Under the pieces are notes generated by a model. The model had not been told where the DNA came from and made no database searches. It saw only the letters and a list, made by a program, of their open reading frames with translations. Shown in pieces: positions 45,101-56,722 of a DNA stretch of 64,000 nucleotides (position 1 is its first letter; the number at the start of each line of letters is the position of its first letter). The DNA is from Bryum argenteum (taxonomy: Eukaryota; Streptophyta; Bryopsida; Bryales; Bryaceae). Location: positions 31,288,101 through 31,352,100 of the forward strand of contig CM073321.1 of NCBI GenBank assembly GCA_037043015.1, written 5' to 3'. Position numbers and translations under genes: made by a program.

Positions 45101-46474
45101 GCTAATGCCTTTGCTTTGACACGTCGAGCTTTTGCCAAATCACTATATCTTTGCATATAATTTGCTCGTGCAACCCGATCAACGTCAACACGTAAAGTTT
45201 GACAAATAGGTGAGGCAGGAGAATGAATTACGGAAACCGCAGACAATGCTGATACTACACGACGGGACTCCACTACAGCCATGACACGCTCTCTCACAGT
45301 TGATAGGTCGCTATCAACATCAAAATCCTCATCTTCATCAACTTCATTTTGTTGAAAAGGATCCTGCAATACCACACAAAACCAATGTTAAGCAAATTAT
45401 CAGCAAGCAAACTCCAACATTCAACAAAACCAAAAAAATACAACCAAACCAAAATAATACAACCAAAACAGAACGACCTTAGCTTTGTGAACAACCAAGA
45501 AATGAATATATCAAGTCATCCATTAATTATATGGTTAATACTAAATATTCGTCAATACAGGCTCTTCAATATCAACCCAAAACCAAGTATCCGACCCCGA
45601 GTTCCTACATACCATCGCAACATTAGCAAACAAGATACACTCTGTTTAGCATCAATGACTGTGCTCATCTAAGCTCTTGAGGACCACAACAAAACGAATA
45701 GGAATCGACCGGCATCTAACTTAACAGCTAGCATATCAGAAAAAAGGAGGCCCGAAAAACAGCCGAATCAAGCACCACCTTCTCAGACTTGCATTGACGC
45801 AAGACTACAATGCAGGGGAGCTTATATGGAAAAAAGACCTCCCAATACCCCCACAAACTAGCGAGATCCTAATCAAGGAAGAACTTATGTCCGTCCGCGG
45901 ATACGAGCGCGTGAATGATGCCTCAGGCCGACCGACTAGAACAACTCCAAGCCTTCACCGGCATTATAGCACAGAGGCAACGCATCCACCCCACAAAAAC
46001 GTGATTCCCTGCTTAAACACATCTTAGCTCTTTATAAACACAGAGAAACGGGCGAAACTGACCAGCATTTGACTTAACTTAATGGCGAGCATCTCAAGAA
46101 GATTTTTACAGACCTTGAAGCCGATAGAGTAGAATGCTTCCAACTCCGCACGGGGTTTGATTGCCTCTTGTGGACAACACCGATGGGATCTATAAAATCC
46201 TACGAGGACTCTCACAATTGTGTACTTACATTCTACAAATCCATCTCGACTTCCTCTTCTTCGCGCCACATTGTCACCTCATCTTCTTCGCCCAACTTTG
46301 CCATTTGTTTTTTTTGCTTCGACAATCGTAGCTCCTTCCTTTAAACTGAGCTGGACATGAAGAAATTACGCATATATTGGAATCTACGCTAGGCCCTACA
46401 AGACCATCGTTATCGTCTTCATTGTCAACGTCTATTCTACTCTGGATGCTAAAATCAACCATCCTGTCAGACAT
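42180..46474 (-). pseudogene. Multi-exon ParB-like gene, decayed
   Basis: Minus-strand exon-like blocks: 46474-46200 (MSDRMVDFSIQSRIDVDNED, then Glu-rich), 45370-45025 (acidic then basic, RYSDLAKARRVKAKALARFA), about 44940-44090, 43990-43790, 43730-43500, 43471-43211, 43090-42690 and 42557-42180 (acidic with PKPRPKKKRRIAAPDPV, a nuclear-signal-like patch). The 44.6-44.1 kb block contains VRPILEQDVGKLKNKFNKGY and KYFYMYKGNHRLTP: a GNHR motif in the setting expected for ParB/sulfiredoxin-fold proteins. In-frame stops: TGA at 44620-44622 and two TAGs just after GNHRLTP. Introns have GT-AG borders. Possible role: nucleotide-dependent or nucleic-acid-binding protein; no specific function can be claimed. 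Confidence 0.45.
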
Positions 46475-47128
46475 CTTTCAAAAATACATGCTTACCGAGC
46501 TATTCACTCGGCGGAGCAAAACTCTTCGGCGGCTTAGGTGATACGATTAGGCTTCGGAGCAACAACGGCACTGCCCGAGGTCCTGACGCTACTGATGAAA
46601 TCCGGCCAGAGGGGTGGATCCGATTGAAAAAGAGAATGGAGGCCCTCGGTATACCCGACTGGCCTTGGACGATGGTGGTGCTGCAATGGAGGGTCTGGGT
46701 TTACCCGACTAGCCCTTGGGCGATGCTGACTTTGCTGTTTGGACAATCTCGGCGATTGAAGCACAACCACGACCGGACCGCCGGTGAAGACTTGCCCTTC
46801 AATTGAGGACTAGCCACGATCGGACCGAGCCCGCCGCGGCTGAGCGGTACCAGCGCTACCTCTGAGGATCGGCCATGACCAAGTATTTCTGTTCGCTTAT
46901 TATATAATTGACTTGTTAGTGTACCCCCCGTAATAATTTTAGGCACTGAGTGTATAGTATTTACAAGCATCAGTAACACCTTACTTAGTCAGTGCAATTG
47001 TTATTAATAAGATTGATATGTATCACAACAAATCAAATATATATTCAATAATTGGTCATATCTTTCTTCCTACACGAATACTTGATCTAAATTTACATTG
47101 GCATACGGTGAAAACATAACCATGCATC
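46475..47128. other. Intergenic with a short imperfect repeat
   Basis: A GC-rich stretch (46510-46870) contains two similar blocks (TATACCCGACTGGCCTTGGA and TTTACCCGACTAGCCCTTGG). Overlapping open frames on both strands give no family signal. Confidence 0.4.
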
Positions 47129-47252
47129 AAGAGGATATTTGTTATTTTGAGACAAAATGGATATATTGAGATGTTGAGATACACACACGCAAGAGAGAAA
47201 AAGAAAAAGTTGTTGAAGTATTTGAAAGATATGAAATTTAAAATCACATCAT
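47129..47252 (+). repeat. 120-bp direct repeat, left copy
   Basis: AAGAGGATATTTGTTATTTTGA... to ATTTAAAATCACAT; about 90% identical to 49623-49744. Confidence 0.85.
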
Positions 47253-49600
47253 CTCCAACCTACTCGATCTCAGCTCACCCAAGAAATTTGTCTGAACCTA
47301 CGAGCAGTATATCTCGAATATCTAGAGTGTCGTCTGATCACAGCAAGCAAGGCCAAGGGAAAGGCTATAGCGCGAAGGATAGTTGCGGCTGCTTTGGATG
47401 AGGAGACCAGTTCAGGGACAGCTCGATCGGGCATGGCATCACTTGAGGCAACTCCTATGCAGCCCAGGAAACACTTCAACCGCAATCCCTCTGCTTCAGG
47501 AGCTAATCAAAATGCAAAGAGATCCAAGATTAATTTGGAAGGCAATACAATTACTTATTTGAATCCTACTATGAAGCATGCCACTTTCGAGAAGGATATC
47601 AAATACGATGCAGCAAGTAAAACTCTCAAGGATTTCTAAGAGAAGTGCGAGCCTTGTTACGTTGTTGGCAATGATTCGGATTTTGTGCTTGTATCAATAG
47701 ATCTCCTTGAGCCCGTGTGAGAGCTCGTAGTGGCTCTCTTGTTTTCATATTGTTTATTTGTTACCTTTATGAATGTAATGTTAACAAGCAATGCCTTTAT
47801 GAGGTAATTTGATGAAATTTAAGTTAATTAAGTTGTGAATACAATATGCATGGTAGAAGATGGTTGTTGGAAGGCCTTGGGTAGAATGTTTGGTACTAAT
47901 TTAAGGTTTGGGTTAGATTTAGTATGGAAGGACTAAAGGAGGGAAGATCCCCCCTAGTGGATCCAATTGATGATGGAGAAGGACTAGAGGAGGGAAGATC
48001 CCCCCTAGTGAATCCTCAAATTGAGAATATGGTTAGTTGCTTAATTTAAGATTGAGTGTTTTATCATGGGCCTTGCGCAATTAGCGTTAATGTGCATGTT
48101 TGTGTTTCTGGCTTGATTGTCTTGGTTTTGTTCATTTAACTTCGTGATGGCGATTGTGAGTTATATTCATTTGTGGAGCCGGTGGAGGAGTTGGTGTGTT
48201 TGAAGAACGGAGCGCCATGGAGTTGGGGCAACATTCATCCACGAAGACCTTATATTAGGGCTTTGAGCCTTGGTAAGGTAAGGGTGAGCCGCCTCTCTGG
48301 CAGCTCATGATTGTGTATTTAAGAGCTTGTTTCCAAGCTTTTTACATCTCCTCAATCTAGTTAGAGTAGGAGGAGGAGGGACGTAGGCCTCCTCCTCCAC
48401 CTTGTTCATCTTTTTTGTCTCCTTAATCTTCATTTTCACTTTGATCTTCATTGTTAGGACACCATTGTTAGATTAGGAGAAGGAAGGCCGTGGGCCTCCT
48501 TCTCAAGTGCCTTGTCTTTCTTTGTTCAATTTTGATCCCCCTTATTCGGTTTGATTACTAGTTAGTGTCTTGTTCTTCCCCCATGAAAGGCAGTCTGTTT
48601 GTTTTGCTCATAGTCTACTAAATTCTTCTTCAACAACTTTGAGATTTTTAGAGCAGGTAGAGCTCTAGGGGAGCTTTCTAGGGGTATATGGTATGTTTCC
48701 AATCCAATCTTTAGAGAGGGAGAAATTGGCTCCCAAAGTCGGGGTATTGAAAACGGTTTCTCCCCGGCAGTGGCGAAAAAGAGCCAGTGTCAAATGGCAA
48801 TTTGTCCTGGGTTTTTAACCCTATGCTTTTGAGATTTAAAGGGTGCATGCAAATTGAAGTTAGCTTCCAAAATGCTAAGGCACGCCCCAATCAAAGCTAG
48901 GATAAAGAAATGGTGATAAAAAGACTAGAGGTCACTTCCAAGGCATCCGGCAAGTGGTTCTTTTCTTCTTCCTTCCTTTCGCCCTCATTCTCTTCTTTTC
49001 TCCTCTTCTCTCTTCTACTTTCCTTCATGTAATCTTGTTTTCTAAAACCCCTTGTGACCAAAGGCCACTCCATGGTGGTTTTTTGGCTCACAACCCGCCA
49101 AAGCAAGATACATTGTCCGGGAGCTGAAACCCGCTAGAATTGTGCATAACAAGAATATCTTGACAAATGCAATTGACATGAACTCTAGGCAGACCATCAT
49201 CACCATGTGCATGATCGAGCAGGCTGCTCTGATATGGGACTGGGAAATTCTTCTTGCAATGCACTGCAAGTTCCGTGTCATCGATGGGCAACATCATGTT
49301 GAAGGAGCTGATCAGGATTGCAAGACTCGCATTGGAGAAGATCACCTCCCTTAAGACTTGGTGGGCACAAGTAGTTTGGCATTCTAACGAACATGATCAC
49401 GGACGTGTCTATCATAGCAAACAAGACCAACAACTTCGGAACGTTCACAACTTCGTGGGCTACGAATATCTTGGGTGCCCGGAGTGTGTGCAAGGACTAC
49501 GAGTTGCGCGGAAAGTGTGGTCCAAAGCCAAAGTTAAGTCGTGAATTGGTCCAACAATCTCTCGCCTGACAGAAGTATGAGGTAGCACTTGCAACATACT
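47253..49600 (+). pseudogene. Captured DGQHR (ParB-like) gene fragment, split by an insertion
   Basis: Plus-strand copy of the segment found at 63285-62360 (minus). Before the insertion: SSPKKFV...TYEQYISNI, then GTARSGMASLEATP, NTITYLNPTMKHATFEKDIK and TLKDF; after it: ARYIVRELKPARIVHNKNIL, AIDMNSRQTIIT, CKFRVIDGQHHVEGA and KCGPKPKLSRELV. The DGQH motif is intact but the frame has several stops and shifts. It lacks introns within this stretch only because the source exon also lacks them. Confidence 0.75.
47716..49092. mobile_element. 1,377-bp TG...CA insertion (probable solo LTR)
   Basis: Starts TGTGAG, ends CTCACA (6-bp inverted ends), and is flanked by GCCCG (47711-47715) and ACCCG (49093-49097), a 5-bp duplication with one mismatch. 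Removing the insert and one duplication restores the reading frame that matches the 62-kb gene. Inside are hairpins (GGAGGAGGAGGGACGTAGGC + CTCCTCCTCC near 48369; AGAAGGAAGGCCGTGGGCCT near 48479) and a repeated 35-bp phrase GGACTARAGGAGGGAAGATC (47928, 47981). No coding region. Confidence 0.75.
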
Positions 49601-49622
49601 GGATTTTCATTTCAACTTGATT

Positions 49623-49744
49623 GAAGGGGATATTTGTTATTTTGAGACAAAATGGACATATTGAGATGTTGAGATACACACACGCAAGGGGGAAAAGGAA
49701 AAAGTTTTTGAAGTTTTTTAAAGATATGAAATTTAAATTCACAT
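49623..49744 (+). repeat. 120-bp direct repeat, right copy
   Basis: Preceded by TTGAAGGGGATAT, which resembles a copia polypurine tract before a TGTT-starting LTR. The left copy is preceded by a similar AAGAGGATAT. Confidence 0.8.
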
Positions 49745-50347
49745 GCCAAGCTTAAAGAAAGAGTTGAAGGGTCCAATCACAAAGCAATAGGTTAGAAAAT
49801 GAGATCTTACTATAAATAGAAGGAAGTAGAGATTGATTTGGCAATTTAATATTTCTAAAAGTAGACATTGAACAAAACATAGTAAAGAATCACGTAGGAA
49901 CCATGTTCACATTAATTCCCATGAGAAGTCACAATTGTCAAGTCAGATCATAGTTGGAAGACATGGTAAAGGCTGTATTGAAATATAAAGAATACGTACA
50001 TTTGTACAAGTGTACACTATATTTTGACACTGGTATATTGTGAAAGAATGAAATAAGAGAATGAATGTAGAGTCGTTAAATGTTGTGCCCTTAATAATAA
50101 TACTAAAGGTAGAGTAATTAGAAGAAGGTATGTAGAATATACAAGGAATATACGAGGAATATACTAATCACATAAGAGCTATAAATGCATAGTCAAGAAA
50201 GGGGATGATTCACAACTAAGCACAACTAGCTAAGCGGTGATATGTTAGATTTACTAGATTCCACCAAAATGCGAAACACTTTATGTTGAACATATCCTGC
50301 CAATCAAGGATATTAGAACCGAGTAGGAAGACCACGAAGGAGGAACA
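49745..50347. other. AT-rich intergenic sequence
   Basis: No supported gene. Confidence 0.4.
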
Positions 50348-51203
50348 TTAAGGCTTCTTTTCTTTAGACTTAGAGCCATTCAGCTTGGTTGACTTCTCCA
50401 ACAACTTGGCTTCGGCCTCGTGATGCTTCATAAGTGCGCGAATAAGATCATTGCGAGGAGAGTTTGGCAAGCAATTAGTACCCAAAGTCTCACTCCGACG
50501 GGCAAACCAGGTGTCAAAACATTTCCCATCACGCCTACAAAAGGAGTCAAGAGAACGCGAAGGACAAGAAGATGAAAGAGCTGCCAATTCCCCATGTGCA
50601 GGATACGGACGGGGTGTGCAAGACGCTCGCCTTGATGGAGGGGGACGCGATGCAAGTGGCTCTGCAAGAGGCAAGAAATCCCCCTTTGAAAGGGGTTGTG
50701 GCGTGGCACCGCCGAGGGATCTAGTTGTCTTGCTACTGTTTTAATTGTTGACTTGGAACGCGGGTTGTGATGTTTTGGACGTCCCACCCACATTAATGGT
50801 GGAAGGAGATACAATTGAATCTCGCAAATGAACGTCCATAGCACCCACACCGGAGTAGAAGTGCCTCTGAGGTGTTTTCAAATTGAGAGCAACCGGCGAC
50901 ATGGAGCGCCGCCGCGATGGTGATGTACGAAGCCGCTTTAGGGAAGACGGAGAGCAGATAGGAGTCCGAACAGAACCTCGACTCGGTGGACTGTCGACAA
51001 CATTGTCATCAACACTATCTCTTGTAAAATCCATCGTTGCGGATGCTGCATCCGTAGCCGTGAAAATATCAAAATGCCTCAACGCGAGAGAGGCAGCAAC
51101 ACTTGCTGAGAGTGAAACAGAACATTTGGGGACGAAGGTCCGGTTAGAGACATCATCCTCATGACGAGACTCGTCGAGGGTGGAAGGCGCCTTGACCTGC
51201 AAA
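50348..51203 (-). pseudogene. Orphan exon related to the last exon of the FCP1-like gene
   Basis: One minus-strand frame from a splice acceptor (CAG before 51202) to 50348 with TAA at 50741-50743. The piece FTATDAASATMDFTRDSVDD resembles YVARDDASAVDYTKDVMDDD at 57 kb. Basic Ser/Pro/Arg-rich middle (SSLKRLRTSPSRRRSMSPV) and a C-terminal helix (RNDLIRALMKHHEAEAKLLE). No catalytic domain present. Confidence 0.5.
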
Positions 51204-52050
51204 ACAGAACCAGAAAGCCAAGGCGTGAGTCAAGAAAAGATGGACGTAGGAACATGCAAGAGTTATCCACGAAGCGGGGATAACTCAAGCGGGAAAGAAT
51301 TGACGTCATGATCACAAGCACAAATCATACAGGAACTTAAGAAGGAAACAACCTTTGAAATCAAATTCGACATAAAGAGAATAGAAAACTGAATGCATAC
51401 AAGTTGATACTCCAAAAGATTATACCCGGGTCGGGCAAAAATGACGTCTTAACTACCAACAAAGAAAGAGTCATACAGCAGAAATAATCATCAACATCCT
51501 AAGTGAACAAGCCTCCACAAATGACGAATGAAAATTGAGCACATCGCAATGTGGTATAGAAAGGATGATAAAATAATCGGCTTCCTAATTAAACCAACCC
51601 GATTCATACACTAGCAACACATTTACATGTTTATCTACTGCGTCCTCAAAAAGGAATAAAGAGTGTCCTAACCGTCATCGAGACAATGACTTAGGAAAGG
51701 AAGGAGTGTCGTAAGTATGCCCTAAGTTCCTATGCGACTGCGCCATACTTTCTAAAATAAATCTCCCTAAATTGCTATACTTATTGAGAGACGGAATACC
51801 AATCCTATGATTGTCGACATAGGACCAAAAACACAATATTCATTAATTTAAGAGTTAATAATCCTCTCAAAATGAAATTGAGAGGTTTTAGATTGATGTT
51901 TTGTTGTACACAAGTAACTTAGAAAGTTATGAATCTTAAAGTTTCCATTCAAATTATAGTATGATATGGGGGAAAGTTTGTGCATTGTGGACTTTCCAAG
52001 TCGGAATTCCAATTGATTAATATAAAGGCCGGAGTAATTTTAAAATGGAC
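51204..52050. other. Intergenic, no supported gene
   Basis: AT-rich; nothing recognised. Confidence 0.4.
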
Positions 52051-52054
52051 ACCA

Positions 52055-52290
52055 AGTCATGAGCTGAGTGGTTGGATGAGAAGGAGTCTCTGTATAGTGC
52101 AGGTGGTCCGAGTTCAATTCCGATCAGACTCGTGTGAGCAGCTAAAATGTACACATGACTTGGTACTGCTAAGTGAGCTTCGGCGGGCAGGAAAATATTT
52201 GCTACCAACCAACCACGTACCCTTAATTGTGACATGTATGACACACATAAACATCAGTGGTGCTAACCACTACTACCTTTTATAACAAAT
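52055..52290 (+). mobile_element. tRNA-derived SINE
   Basis: A pol III box A-like GAGCTGAGTGGTTGGATGAG at 52061 and box B-like GGTCCGAGTTCAATTCCGA at 52107 stand about 45 bases apart, as in a tRNA-related SINE head. A unique body of about 150 bases follows, ending in a T-rich CTACCTTTTA tail. It does not fold as a complete tRNA. Target duplication not resolved. Confidence 0.5.
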
Positions 52291-52509
52291 TAAATACATG
52301 TTATCATTTTTAATCACATAAAGCAATCGACAAAAGTACTAAATGGAAAGAACAAATCAATACTATAATATAGTATAGAAATATATTTTCATAAATGCGT
52401 ACAATGTATTTTTGATTTCTAATGAAACCGTGTACCACAAACAAAGTGTTGCTCGAAGTTAGCTAAGTAACTTAAAAAAATTCCATATTCCATTGATACT
52501 ACCAACATC

Positions 52510-54973
52510 CTAAACCACACATCCTTGTAGATCATTTGGTCTAACATATGTTCTATATTTATAAATGCCTATAATCTTTTGAATTTGAAACAATGGCCAA
52601 AATCCGTCCCGAAGAACATTCGATGGTTTAATGGGAACCTCTAGTGCTGCCTTCACAGCGCGCCAATAGAACACAAGATGTTCATAGCGTCTTCTATACT
52701 CTCCAGTTCGATCTTCATCAGACATTGCCTCCCAGTACTTGATAAATCCAGATATGCCCTTCACAATGTCCTCCACACCCCTCATTGCACGATGCGTCGT
52801 AGGAGTTGGATCACCACGTGGCCACAAACAACAACCTTCCGAGTCCTATGTCCACAACTTAATTCCGGTTGTATCATTTGGCAACCAATCTTCTGCTGTG
52901 CACAAAACCTTGTACTTCATCACGGGACAACCTGTAGAATCCAAAAAAACTTGAATTCTTGTGCCTTCGTATGACCAAAAAGTGCTTCCCCTCCATCCCT
53001 AGTAAACCCATCGATAAATCCTTTAAAATCCGGCACCTCTTCAACAAGGTGGGGGATGACTGGAATAGATTCCACGTCAATGAAAGATTTCATGAGTAAC
53101 GGAAAAGTGGGGAAATTGTTTTTCCGCAACAACATGCTCCACCTCCCAAATATAGCATCGATGTCATCATGGGTATGCCCAACCATTATGAAATTGACGT
53201 ATACCTCCCGGAAGATCTTCTTTGCGACAAGGAGAGACCAAAAACAGAATACATATCTATTCTTGTTGTCACCTGCGGCATTGTCCATCTGAATATTGAG
53301 AATTGACGGAATAAGAATCCCTCAAAGTGGACGAGCTGGTGCTGGACGGAGTGATGATGTGCAAGTTTCCGCACCTCAGAGAACAGCATCAAAGATAGGT
53401 GCCGACCTCGACCCAACAAAAAGCTCCCTCAAAGAGTACTTTGGTGGCAACTCTATATGTCGGAGCAGCCTAGCAAAAGAGCCCACCGTGTAATTTGAAT
53501 CGTGTGCGAAAATATCTAGACCGTAATGCACGTAGCATACATCTCCGTGGCCAAAAGCAATCATTTCTGTGACGGATACTGGTAGCTTCATCAGACCATC
53601 CAGCTCCTTACTCTTGTGAAAAAAGACATGGAAAGCGGTCTTTGCACGATCCATTTTGTCATGCATAATGGTCAAACACTCATGCGGGTAGGTTTTTGAC
53701 CTATACTTGTTTGCATAATATAACTCCCGATGAGCACGGGCTGCAGCCAAGTGTACCTCGAGCTTCTTTGCCCAAAGTAGTGCTTGTTGCAACCTTGAAA
53801 TAGAGCCACGACGGAGTGTGTGCAACCGATCACATTTGGAGCACCGAGAAAATTTATGCCCGGGTTTCTTGGCATCAAATTCAAGAAAGTGTAACTTTTG
53901 AATTCTACTCAGAGAAGATGGCAAGACCATCTTCAAACCGAAGCCTTCATTTGCGGCGTTGATCTCTGGGATGGCACTCTTCCATTTCCGCATAGCGGAA
54001 AGAATCATCGATACAACCTTCTCTTTAGATTTCAATGTCCTCGTTCGGTGCGGCATGTAATCTGCAAAGTTCTCCAGGATGCAACGCAGGGTTGCTGTTG
54101 CCTGCGACGTGTGCTTACGTGGCTTAAGCAAAGACAATTTTCATGGGGATGCGCCATGACGCCATCGGCGACGTACGTTTGAAACCGATGGAAGGTTGCC
54201 TCGGACACTCCAGCAATATGTCTCCACGCAGGCAAGCAAACATCGATTCCCTCAACCGTGACCACCCTCTTTCCGTCAGCATTCCGAGGAACTTCCCTGT
54301 GAACGTCAAGCTTCATGTGAAACCTGAATTGGTAGGTCGTTCCACTATACATCCGCTCTCGGAAACATTGGATCTTCTCCCTCGGGAAGGGCTGAATGCA
54401 GTTCCTGGTGCAGCAAACTTTGCTTGAGACGGAATTGATAGACTCCTGAGGTTAATAATCCTTTGAATTTGACGGATGTTTCACAAGGCGGGTTCCTAGC
54501 TGTATTGTTGTAACGTCTGCTACGCAATGATTGAGGTCTTGCAATAAGTGTAACACGATAGTCATGATCGTGTCTTATCTCATGGTCTCTGAGACTAGCC
54601 CCATTATAGATGACTTTATCAAACGGCCACGTCGTGACAGAACATCTACACTTATCTCGCACCACTGTGGCATTAAGAGTCTTCGAGATTTGAACTGCGA
54701 CACGGGAGTGCCCAAGTGAACCATTGCTACCGAGGACGAGATCGTAACTGATGTTGTGACATAGGCCTTCTTCTACAGGCCGACCCTCGTCACCGTAAAG
54801 GGTAACGAACTTAGTAGCCCAAAGACGCCGGGTGATTCCTTCACATTTTGGAACGTTTTCCAGCTCCTTCGGTTGCACCACAACATCCTCACCAGAGGAG
54901 TAATCCCCGATTGCTCTACAACATCCTCATCAGAGGAGAAATCACCAAGCATTTGAACATCTTGAGCTGCCAT
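52510..54973 (-). pseudogene. DUF7869-type transposase-like gene, frameshifted
   Basis: From Met 54973 (MAAQDVQMLGDFSSDEDVVE). Blocks in order: tandem acidic motif (SSDEDVVEQS, SSGEDVVVQP); zinc-like KVCCTRNCIQPFPREKIQCF; RERMYSGTTYQFRFHMKLDV; VEGIDVCLPAWRHIAGVSEA; LKPRKHTSQATATLRCILEN; FSRCSKCDRLHTLRR (CxxC); and the DUF7869 signature DNAAGDNKNRYVFCFWSLLV followed by NFIMVGHTHDDIDAIFGRWS. These are typical of a plant and protist family thought to be transposase-derived with an RNase H-like fold. At least three one-base shifts (near 54890, 54135 and 53380) and a TAG near 52845 break it. A DNA-binding role and the adjacent palindrome array suggest a mobile element, whose ends I could not locate. 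Confidence 0.7.
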
Positions 54974-55035
54974 GGTAGAGACTACAAAATTATCAGAAAA
55001 CGATAGTTTAGGAATAAAAGATTCTGTTGCGGTTC

Positions 55036-56347
55036 AACTCGAGTCGAGTTGAATACAATAATGACTGAACAAACCCTGTATTATATTTCACTCAAAGCGA
55101 CCCAGGAAATAGGAATAGAAGAAAGTATTTTAGAGAAAGTAAAGATGTATGAATAGATTCAACTTGACTCGAGTTGAAATCCCCGGAATAGAATTCCTAC
55201 AATATTCAAAACAATCATTATCGTAGAATCTGATACTCAAGATACTTAAGGACTTTAAAGTGGCACGATCAATTCTAGCTGTTAATAAGTAGCCATAAAA
55301 TCACTATATGCGGTATTTAGTATTCGAGTCTATTTAGACTTAAGAGGTCCTTGAATTTGCTGATGTGTCGGAGAAAGTATTTCTGAATTCAACTCGAGTC
55401 GAGTTGAATATCCACAAATATTTCAAGCGAATCCATTGCACGGAGGAATATATCTCTAATTATGTGTGACTTCTAATTTAACTCAAATCAAGTTAAATAT
55501 TGTTGGGGGGATTACAATATTAAGTGGCTCTGCCCAAAATCCGCAGCGCGAATTTCAACTCGACTCGAGTTAGATATTCGGATCTATAAAGACAGCTAAA
55601 TCAAACGACACTCGATGATGTACACGTCAATTCGAGTCGAGTTGAAAATCAACACCCATGAATATATCATTCCTGATTCTGTGAATATTGTTGATACGTA
55701 CCAAATATATTTGCAATTATGTGATAATTTATATTTAACTCGATTCGAGTTAAATATTATGAGAATGATAACAATATGAAGTGTCTCTGCCGTCAAGGTT
55801 GTCATATCGGGCGTGTTGAGGTAATCGGCAGGCAAAACGGGCGTACGAGTTGTCCCGGACGGACGGGCGTGCTCGCCCACCTTGATTGTAGGGGGTGTAT
55901 AGTTTTTCGTGGGTAACAAACTTTGCAGTAAAAAGCGTGTGTGGCGTTCCACGCGGCTCGTACGCGGCGGCCAAGTGGCTTTGTTTTCACCTAAACCCTT
56001 GCCACGTCCTCGTTTTGTTTACCTAAACTAAAAGTCAAGAGCCGTTTGACCCTATCGGGCGAGCTACAACTCAATCGGACAGACAAGGCGGACGGACGGG
56101 CCGGCGGCCTGCTCGCTTGGTATCACAACCTTGCCTGCCATATCTCCACACCGTGAATTTCAACTCGATTCGAGTTGAATATCCACATCCATAAATGGAA
56201 CATCCCCTTACTAATAAACCAAATGATACTAGATAATTTCAAATTCAACTCGAGTCGAGTTAAATATCAACCCCCATGAATATATTATTTCTAAATTTGA
56301 CACCATGGCTGATACTTGACAAATTACAAATTAACTCGACTTGAGTT
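55036..56347. repeat. Array of ten AACTCGA-N-TCGAGTT palindromes
   Basis: Copies at 55036, 55161, 55391, 55480, 55557, 55629, 55737, 56162, 56247 and 56333 (15 bp each). The core is an odd palindrome; variation is mostly CG to TG or CA. The intervening 80-190 bases are themselves partly repeated (ATGAATATATCATT, TAAGTGGCTCTGCC). It sits just upstream of the DUF7869 gene. Confidence 0.9.
55794..56133. mobile_element. hAT-type MITE (340 bp) nested in the palindrome array
   Basis: Ends CAAGGTTGT and ACAACCTTG (inverted, 9 bp perfect, then (S)ATA matching), GC-rich interior, no gene. Flanking octamers TCTGCCGT (55786-55793) and CCTGCCAT (56134-56141) match at six of eight positions, both differences transitions. 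Confidence 0.65.
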
Positions 56348-56722
56348 GAAATTGTACACTGAACACGTAATTCATTATAATGGGAATATATACACAAAAT
56401 GGTAAATACGAATTAGAGTAATACAATCGCACTTAGACTGCACCAAGCCAAATGCATTACCAAATAATGAAAGTTCATCAATATAGAGAATAGTATTCTC
56501 AAAATAAAAAGCACGTTTTATCAAAATAACAGAATATTCCCAAAATAAAAAGACACAGTAATGAATATACAAAACTATACTAAAACAAAAAGAAGAATTC
56601 ATTCAAAATACAAACACTGATAAAAACAAATTTACTAAAGGAGAAAGGTTTATTGATTGAAAAATTCAGAAAACATATTATTGGTGTAATTGTAGACCTC
56701 CTAAAGTAAAGCCCAGTAAAAT
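56348..56722. other. AT-rich spacer downstream of the FCP1-like gene
   Basis: No supported gene. Confidence 0.4.

Noticed and set aside
52055..52150. A functional tRNA gene
   Set aside because: Box A and B are present but acceptor and anticodon stems do not pair properly; a SINE head fits better.
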